A stretch of 8,916 nt of DNA from an uncultured Rikenella sp. (GTDB lineage Bacteria > Bacteroidota > Bacteroidia > Bacteroidales > Rikenellaceae), in the NCBI RefSeq assembly GCF_910577125.1, contig NZ_CAJTMN010000084.1:1-8916 (forward strand), given 5' to 3'. The notes under the pieces are model-generated. The model searched no databases. It was not told the DNA's origin and saw nothing but the letters and a program-made list of their open reading frames with translations. Positions 5,507 to 8,916 of this stretch are shown one piece after another (positions within the stretch are counted from its first letter, which is position 1; the number at the start of each line of letters is the position of its first letter). Position numbers and translations under genes: made by a program.

Positions 5507-5535
5507 AGCCGGCGTCAGCCGGCTTTTGTGTTTTA
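5507..5535 (+). terminator. Intrinsic terminator of pyrD
   Basis: AGCCGGC (5507-5513), loop GTCA, GCCGGCT (5518-5524), then TTTGTGTTTT. It starts 28 nt after the stop. The third VR cassette begins 12 nt beyond, so that cassette is cut off from pyrD transcription. Confidence 0.85.
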
Positions 5536-5547
5536 TATGGTGTTAGC

Positions 5548-5721
5548 CCCGGGCTACCGCTACTACCGTACGGGTGTGCAAGACAACATCGGCAGCTGCG
5601 GTTGCGGTTGGTTTTCAATGGCCAGCAACACCCATAGTATGGCCTTGAGTTCTGGCGTCGCATGGCTCTATCCCAGTAACGAGAACCCTCGCGGCTACGG
5701 TTTTCCGTTGCGTTGCCTCTC
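5548..5721 (+). repeat. DGR variable region (VR3), orphan cassette
   Basis: Exactly 174 nt, like the TR and VR2, and it aligns with their translations residue for residue without gaps (PG.R at the start, GF.LRCLSE at the end), but the middle differs enough to need another template. The frame reads GYRYYRTG, GSCGCGWFSMASN, LYPSNENPRGYGF and stops at TAA 5726-5728. Many codons are NNC/NNT (TAC, AGC, TGC, CAT, AGT), as expected from mutated AAC/AAT. No gene body, promoter or real start precedes it: it sits directly behind the pyrD terminator. An alternative is a decayed paralog tail; the conserved 3' ending and hairpin favour a VR cassette. Confidence 0.55.
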
Positions 5722-5731
5722 GGAATAAACG

Positions 5732-5744
5732 GTGCGTGTCGCAC
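5732..5744 (+). other. Hairpin downstream of VR3
   Basis: GTGCG, loop TGT, CGCAC, beginning 10 nt after the VR3 end as in the other two copies. The fifth stem pair is G-C here and C-G in the first two, a compensatory change. No T-tract. Confidence 0.55.
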
Positions 5745-5802
5745 TCACAAATGGCCGCCTCTACTCCATTTTACCGACACAGCCGCAGCGAAACGCAGTT
5801 TC

Positions 5803-5940
5803 GCCCGTCCACGGGACGTGGGGCCCGCGCGGCCCGAGCGCAGTACCCTCAAACCAACCGCGCGCCGTCGCCTTAAAAGGGAAATCGTCAAAATGTGCCG
5901 GCACGTTTTGACAAGATTTCCCAAGGCGCGCGGACAGAAA
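5803..5940 (+). repeat. Interspersed hairpin repeat R1
   Basis: A GC-rich left flank (5803-5859) leads into a 72-nt hairpin (5860-5931) framed by GCGCGCC and GGCGCGC. Inner arms are GGGAAATC-GTCAAAA (5879-5893) and TTTTGAC-AA-GATTTCCC (5906-5922) around a self-complementary GTGCCGGCAC. The right end GGCGCGCGGACAG recurs at the start of the repeat near the right window edge. Several open frames cross it but they are repeat artefacts. Confidence 0.65.
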
Positions 5941-5973
5941 ATGGTACGAAAATTTGGGCTGACCCAGCCAATT

Positions 5974-6115
5974 GCCCACCGCGGGCACGCGGGGCCTGCC
6001 CGGCCCGAGGGCAGTTCCGTCCGGCTCAAAGCTCGACCGCGCGCCGTCGCCTTAACAGGGAAATCGTCAAAATGCACTTGGGCGTTTTGACAGGATTTCC
6101 CAAGGCGCGCGAAAC
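5974..6115 (+). repeat. Interspersed hairpin repeat R2
   Basis: Second copy of R1 in the same orientation, starting about 171-179 bp later. The 72-nt hairpin at 6039-6110 keeps both arms (6058-6065 with 6094-6101, plus GTCAAAA/TTTTGAC) while the central loop has diverged. Part of its left flank (6008-6037) reappears inverted at 6288-6317 with 28 of 30 matches. Confidence 0.65.
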
Positions 6116-6214
6116 ACAAAGCAAAACCCTGCGGGTCGCAAAAGCTCGGCCCCGAGTATAGCCCCCGTGTCCGCCTCACTGCGGCTCCGCTATCGCTCCG
6201 CCACCTCATTTCTC

Positions 6215-6345
6215 GCGCGCCTTAAGCGATTCATACTATTTCGGCTTGCGCCAAAATAGTTGAATCGCTTCTTAAGGCATGGCGCGCGTCGAGCTTTGAG
6301 CTGGACAGAACTGCCCTGCGCGGGCGGCGGCCGGGTGACCCCGGC
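6215..6345 (-). repeat. Interspersed hairpin repeat R3 with inverted flank
   Basis: A 73-nt hairpin (6215-6287) framed by GCGCGCC and GGCGCGC, with arms TTAAGCGATTCA and TGAATCGCTTcTTAAG and a GGC-TTGC-GCC tip. The arm sequence differs from R1/R2, giving a second subfamily. The flank 6288-6317 is the inverted counterpart of the R2 flank, so R2 and R3 face each other. Between R2 and R3 (6116-6214) I see nothing recognisable. Confidence 0.6.
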
Positions 6346-6400
6346 AGGACGGAGCGATACTACGTATCGCTTACTGGTTCGCTGCCCCCAGTTCTTTGTC

Positions 6401-6469
6401 GCGCGCCTCGGGCGATTCATTCTCTTTCGGCTCATCGCCGAAATAGTTGAATCGCCTCTTTAGGCAGCA
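6401..6469 (+). repeat. Interspersed hairpin repeat R4
   Basis: Starts GCGCGCC; arms GCGATTCA (6412-6419) and TGAATCGC (6448-6455), then TTTCGGC (6425-6431) with GCCGAAA (6437-6443). It shares the GCGATTCA arm with R3, but the closing GGCGCGC is lost. Confidence 0.55.
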
Positions 6470-6520
6470 GCACACAATTGGCTTGAGGGGACTGTTCTCG
6501 TTGGCTTACGCGTTGCCTTC

Positions 6521-6728
6521 GGCTTCCTCGTGCTACCTTGGCAGAGTCCGTAAACGGTCTCTGCTCTCGGTACGCTACTCGGTTCCTCCTCGCCGTTCGG
6601 CAATCAGCAAACTATGTTTGCATTGCCCTCACTGGCAGCGTCGGTTGAAAGAAAGGTACCCGAAGAACTTTCAGTTAGCTACGCTACGCCTTAGGCTCCG
6701 CAAGACTCTGGTTTCCTGTCCGCGCCCT
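6521..6728 (+). repeat. Repeat element A beside the rho 3' end
   Basis: Two parts match the repeat at the right edge. 6521-6588 aligns directly and without gaps with 8849-8916. 6653-6728 aligns inverted with about 8765-8842, with identical core CCTTAGGCTCCGCAA (6689-6703). An internal GCAAAC-TAT-GTTTGC palindrome lies at 6607-6621. The arrangement suggests an element with terminal inverted repeats, of which this copy keeps the right end. No coding frame is credible. The last bases touch the rho stop codon, so rho has no separate intrinsic terminator here. Confidence 0.55.
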
Positions 6729-8469
6729 ACTTGTTCATCGTCGCCAGGAACTCCTCGTTCGAGACCGTCCCCTCCATCTGCTTCTTGACCAGCTCCATCG
6801 CCTCCACCGAGTTCATGTCCGTCAGGTGGCGGCGCAGGATCCAGATCTTCTGCAGCGTATCCCGATCCAGCAGCAGGTCGTCCCGCCGCGTCGAAGAGGC
6901 TGTGATGTCCACCGCCGGGTAGATCCGCTTGTTCGAGAGCTTGCGGTCGAGTTGCAGCTCCATGTTTCCCGTCCCCTTGAACTCTTCGAAAATCACCTCG
7001 TCCATCTTGGAGCCCGTATCGATCAGCGCCGTCGCGATAATGGTCAGCGACCCCCGCTCTTCCGTGTTGCGGGCCGCGCCGAAGAAGCGTTTCGGTTTGT
7101 GGAGCGCATTGGCGTCGACCCCCCCCGAGAGCACCTTGCCCGACGCCGGCTGCACCGTGTTGTACGCCCGCGCGAGACGGGTGATCGAGTCGAGGAAGAT
7201 CACCACGTCGTGTCCGCATTCGACCATCCGTTTCGCCTTTTCGAGCACCATCTCCGCCACCTTGACATGCCGCGACGCCTGTTCGTCGAACGTCGAGGCG
7301 ATCACCTCCGCCTTGACGCTCCGGGCCATGTCCGTCACCTCCTCCGGCCGTTCGTCGATCAGCAGCATGATCATGTAGGCCTCCGGATGGTTGTCCGCAA
7401 TGGCGTTCGCGATCGCCTTGAGCAGCATGGTTTTCCCCGTTTTCGGCTGGGCCACGATCAGTGCCCGCTGCCCCTTTCCGATCGGTGCGAAGAGGTCGAC
7501 GATTCGGGTGGACAGATTGTTATGCCCCTTGTCCGTGATGTCGAATTTGGTTTCCGGAAAGAGCGGGGTGAGGAATTCGAACTGGATCCGGTCGCGCACC
7601 ATCTCGGGCGCCAACCCGTTGACTTCGACCACTTTGACCAGCGGGAAGTACTTTTCTCCCTCTCTCGGCGGCTTGATGATCCCCTTGACCGTGTCCCCCT
7701 GTTTCAGGCCGTAGCTTTTGATCTGCGCCGGCGAGACGTAGACGTCGTCCGGCGAGTTGAGGTAGTTGTAATCGGCCGACCGCAGGAATCCGTATCCGTC
7801 CGGCATCACCTCCAGCGCCCCCTCGCAGTCGATGATTCCCAGAAAGTCGTTCTGGTGGTCGATCCTGCGCGGCTGTTCTCCGGCTTGCTGCCCCGCCGCC
7901 TGAGGCGTCTGCCCTTCGGCTGCCGGGTTGTTGTATCGTCCCCGGTTGTTCTCTCGGTTATAATTGCTGTTGTAGTTGTTGCCGTACCGCGGCGCATAGC
8001 CTCCCCCCTGTTGAAAGGTCTGGCTGCCGTGTTCCTGTGCGGTTTTTTCCGGACTGGCGCTGTATCCTCCCCTGGCGTTTCCGCCGCCGTAGGACGGTGC
8101 GGAGAAGCCTCGTCCCGCCGCCTCCGGTCGTGCCGTTCGATTTGCCGTCTCTTGTTGTCCGCCGTTTTGTGCTCCCCGGTGGGTCGGGGTCGCGCCGGTT
8201 TCCGTCGTTTCGCTCTCCGGGGCCGTCATCCGCCGGCGCCGTCTCCGCTCTTGTCCCTCTTCCGGAGCGGGAGCTGCCGATGCCTGCTTTTCCGGTTCCG
8301 GCTCGGTTTCCGAAGCGGTCTCTCCGGCTTCGTCGTAAGTCTCGCCCAACAGTCTGGCGATCAGCTCCTGTTTTTTGACATATTTTTTGCCCGTGACCAC
8401 TCCCGCGGCCTCGGCCATCGAACGCAACTGTCCGAGTGACAGTTGTTTAAGCGTTTCTCTATCTGACAT
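6727..8469 (-). CDS. rho: Transcription termination factor Rho
   Basis: Hexameric RNA-dependent ATPase that ends transcription on unstructured C-rich RNA. The 580-residue product has an N-terminal helical Rho_N domain (about 6-42, LKQLSLGQLRSMAEAAGV), a low-complexity insertion (about 46-205), the cold-shock-like RNA-binding domain with DGYGFLRS (224-231), and the ATPase core: P-loop AQPKTGKT (340-347), DERPEEVTDM (372-381), Walker B DVVIFLDSITR (421-431), Q-loop region GKVLSGGVDANAL (444-456), and GTGNMEL (499-505). The insertion is Glu/Pro-rich, then has six Arg (75-80), then Gly/Asn/Tyr/Gln/Arg-rich sequence; E. coli Rho (about 420 residues) lacks it. Bacteroides Rho with such a disordered segment is reported to phase-separate. 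The frame is open back to 8682, but MSDRETLKQL at 8469 matches the Rho_N start and the upstream codons show no domain. Transcribed alone from a consensus promoter with a long leader. Confidence 0.97.
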   Translation of the reverse strand: MSDRETLKQLSLGQLRSMAEAAGVVTGKKYVKKQELIARLLGETYDEAGETASETEPEPEKQASAAPAPEEGQERRRRRRMTAPESETTETGATPTHRGAQNGGQQETANRTARPEAAGRGFSAPSYGGGNARGGYSASPEKTAQEHGSQTFQQGGGYAPRYGNNYNSNYNRENNRGRYNNPAAEGQTPQAAGQQAGEQPRRIDHQNDFLGIIDCEGALEVMPDGYGFLRSADYNYLNSPDDVYVSPAQIKSYGLKQGDTVKGIIKPPREGEKYFPLVKVVEVNGLAPEMVRDRIQFEFLTPLFPETKFDITDKGHNNLSTRIVDLFAPIGKGQRALIVAQPKTGKTMLLKAIANAIADNHPEAYMIMLLIDERPEEVTDMARSVKAEVIASTFDEQASRHVKVAEMVLEKAKRMVECGHDVVIFLDSITRLARAYNTVQPASGKVLSGGVDANALHKPKRFFGAARNTEERGSLTIIATALIDTGSKMDEVIFEEFKGTGNMELQLDRKLSNKRIYPAVDITASSTRRDDLLLDRDTLQKIWILRRHLTDMNSVEAMELVKKQMEGTVSNEEFLATMNK

Positions 8470-8707
8470 ACAAGTGTAAATTGCGGTCGTTCGTCGACCT
8501 TGCGTTCCACGCGCGGCGCGAACATCGGGGAGAGGGTTCTCCCGCGAGGTTGCCGACCGCGGAAACGGTCCGGTCTTGCGACACGTCCGGAAGCGTGTGA
8601 AATAAAAGGTGTGTGAAAGAGGAATATTTTTGAAGTGAAATCCTCGCAGCTGCGAACCTCGCCTTAGGTACAGGCCGGTCATTCCGATGCGCGAGTCGTG
8701 CTGAAAA
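8470..8707 (-). promoter_or_regulatory. Long 5' leader of rho
   Basis: About 240 nt separate the predicted start from the ATG. In E. coli rho is autoregulated by premature Rho-dependent termination in its leader, and a leader of this size would allow the same here (inference). The frame of rho stays open through most of it (to 8682), which could mean an N-terminal extension, but the residues look arbitrary. I see no known riboswitch. Confidence 0.4.
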
Positions 8708-8745
8708 CAGCACCCAAAGATAGGTAAATTTTTTGACCGTGCAAA
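8708..8745 (-). promoter_or_regulatory. Promoter of rho
   Basis: Minus-strand TTTG (8742-8745), 19-nt spacer, TATCTTTG (8715-8722): exact consensus. Predicted start near 8708. Confidence 0.8.
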
Positions 8746-8764
8746 GTGCGTTTTGGGGATCTCC

Positions 8765-8916
8765 CGGCGCGCGGACAGAGAATGAGTTTTGCGGAGCCTA
8801 AGGAGGAGCGTAGCTATCTAAAAGTCTTTTGGGTACCTTTTGCCCGAAGGCTTCCTCGCGCTAACTCGGCATAGCCCGCAAGCGGTCTCTGCTCGCGTAA
8901 CGCCGCTCGGTTCTTC
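8765..8916 (+). repeat. Repeat element B upstream of rho (runs off the edge)
   Basis: Begins GGCGCGCGGACAG, shared with the right end of R1. Its first ~78 nt are inverted relative to the end of element A (core TTGCGGAGCCTAAGG at 8789-8803, then AGCGTAGCTA), and its last 68 nt (8849-8916) are direct relative to 6521-6588. It starts about 20 nt beyond the rho -33 element. Confidence 0.55.

Noticed and set aside
5713..6435. Several open frames in the repeat island
   Set aside because: They translate the same hairpin repeats in both strands and similar peptides recur with each repeat copy, so they reflect DNA repeats, not proteins.
5803..6469. CRISPR array
   Set aside because: The repeats are about 70 nt long hairpins at irregular spacing and both orientations, unlike short direct repeats with uniform spacers.
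6826..8439. A 537-codon plus-strand frame across rho
   Set aside because: Antisense shadow of rho with Arg/His-rich, domain-free sequence and no promoter.

Overview
The window looks like a GC-rich member of the Bacteroidales; an Alistipes-like gut anaerobe is my best guess (inference). The evidence is four matches to the Bacteroidetes promoter form TTTG-N19-TAnnTTTG ahead of dusB, tRNA-Asn, rho and (as TTTT) pyrD, start codons without strong Shine-Dalgarno sequences, and a Rho factor with a long low-complexity insertion typical of this phylum.

Layout. Positions 1-321 hold the end of one variable-region-like coding sequence and a second, tandem, orphan copy. On the minus strand follow dusB (tRNA-dihydrouridine synthase), a coiled-coil lipoprotein and a 70-residue XRE regulator. 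The regulator is divergent from a small plus-strand pair: a putative exported protein and a tiny membrane protein. Two matching palindromes lie in the divergent gap. Next come tRNA-Asn(GTT) on the minus strand, then an AAC-rich 174-nt sequence at 4195-4368, then pyrD. Past the pyrD terminator is a third variable-region-like cassette, a kilobase of noncoding interspersed repeats, and rho on the minus strand with a leader of about 240 nt. A further repeat copy reaches the right edge.

The most interesting signal is a set of parts of a diversity-generating retroelement (DGR). The 4195-4368 sequence aligns without gaps to 114-287. Of 20 differences, 14 fall on the 39 adenines of the former and only 6 on its other 135 bases, which is the mark of adenine-specific mutagenic retrohoming from a template repeat (TR) to a variable region (VR). 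A third cassette at 5548-5721 has exactly the same length and C-terminal ending but a different inferred template. All three VR copies, but not the TR, carry a small hairpin exactly 10 nt beyond the VR end, with a compensatory base-pair swap in one copy. No reverse transcriptase or accessory protein is in the window, so it would have to act from elsewhere or be lost. Two VRs are detached from any target gene.

The other genes are ordinary core functions: tRNA modification, pyrimidine synthesis, termination and a tRNA. The repeats fall into a hairpin family framed by GCGCGCC and a second family with possible terminal inverted repeats on either side of rho.
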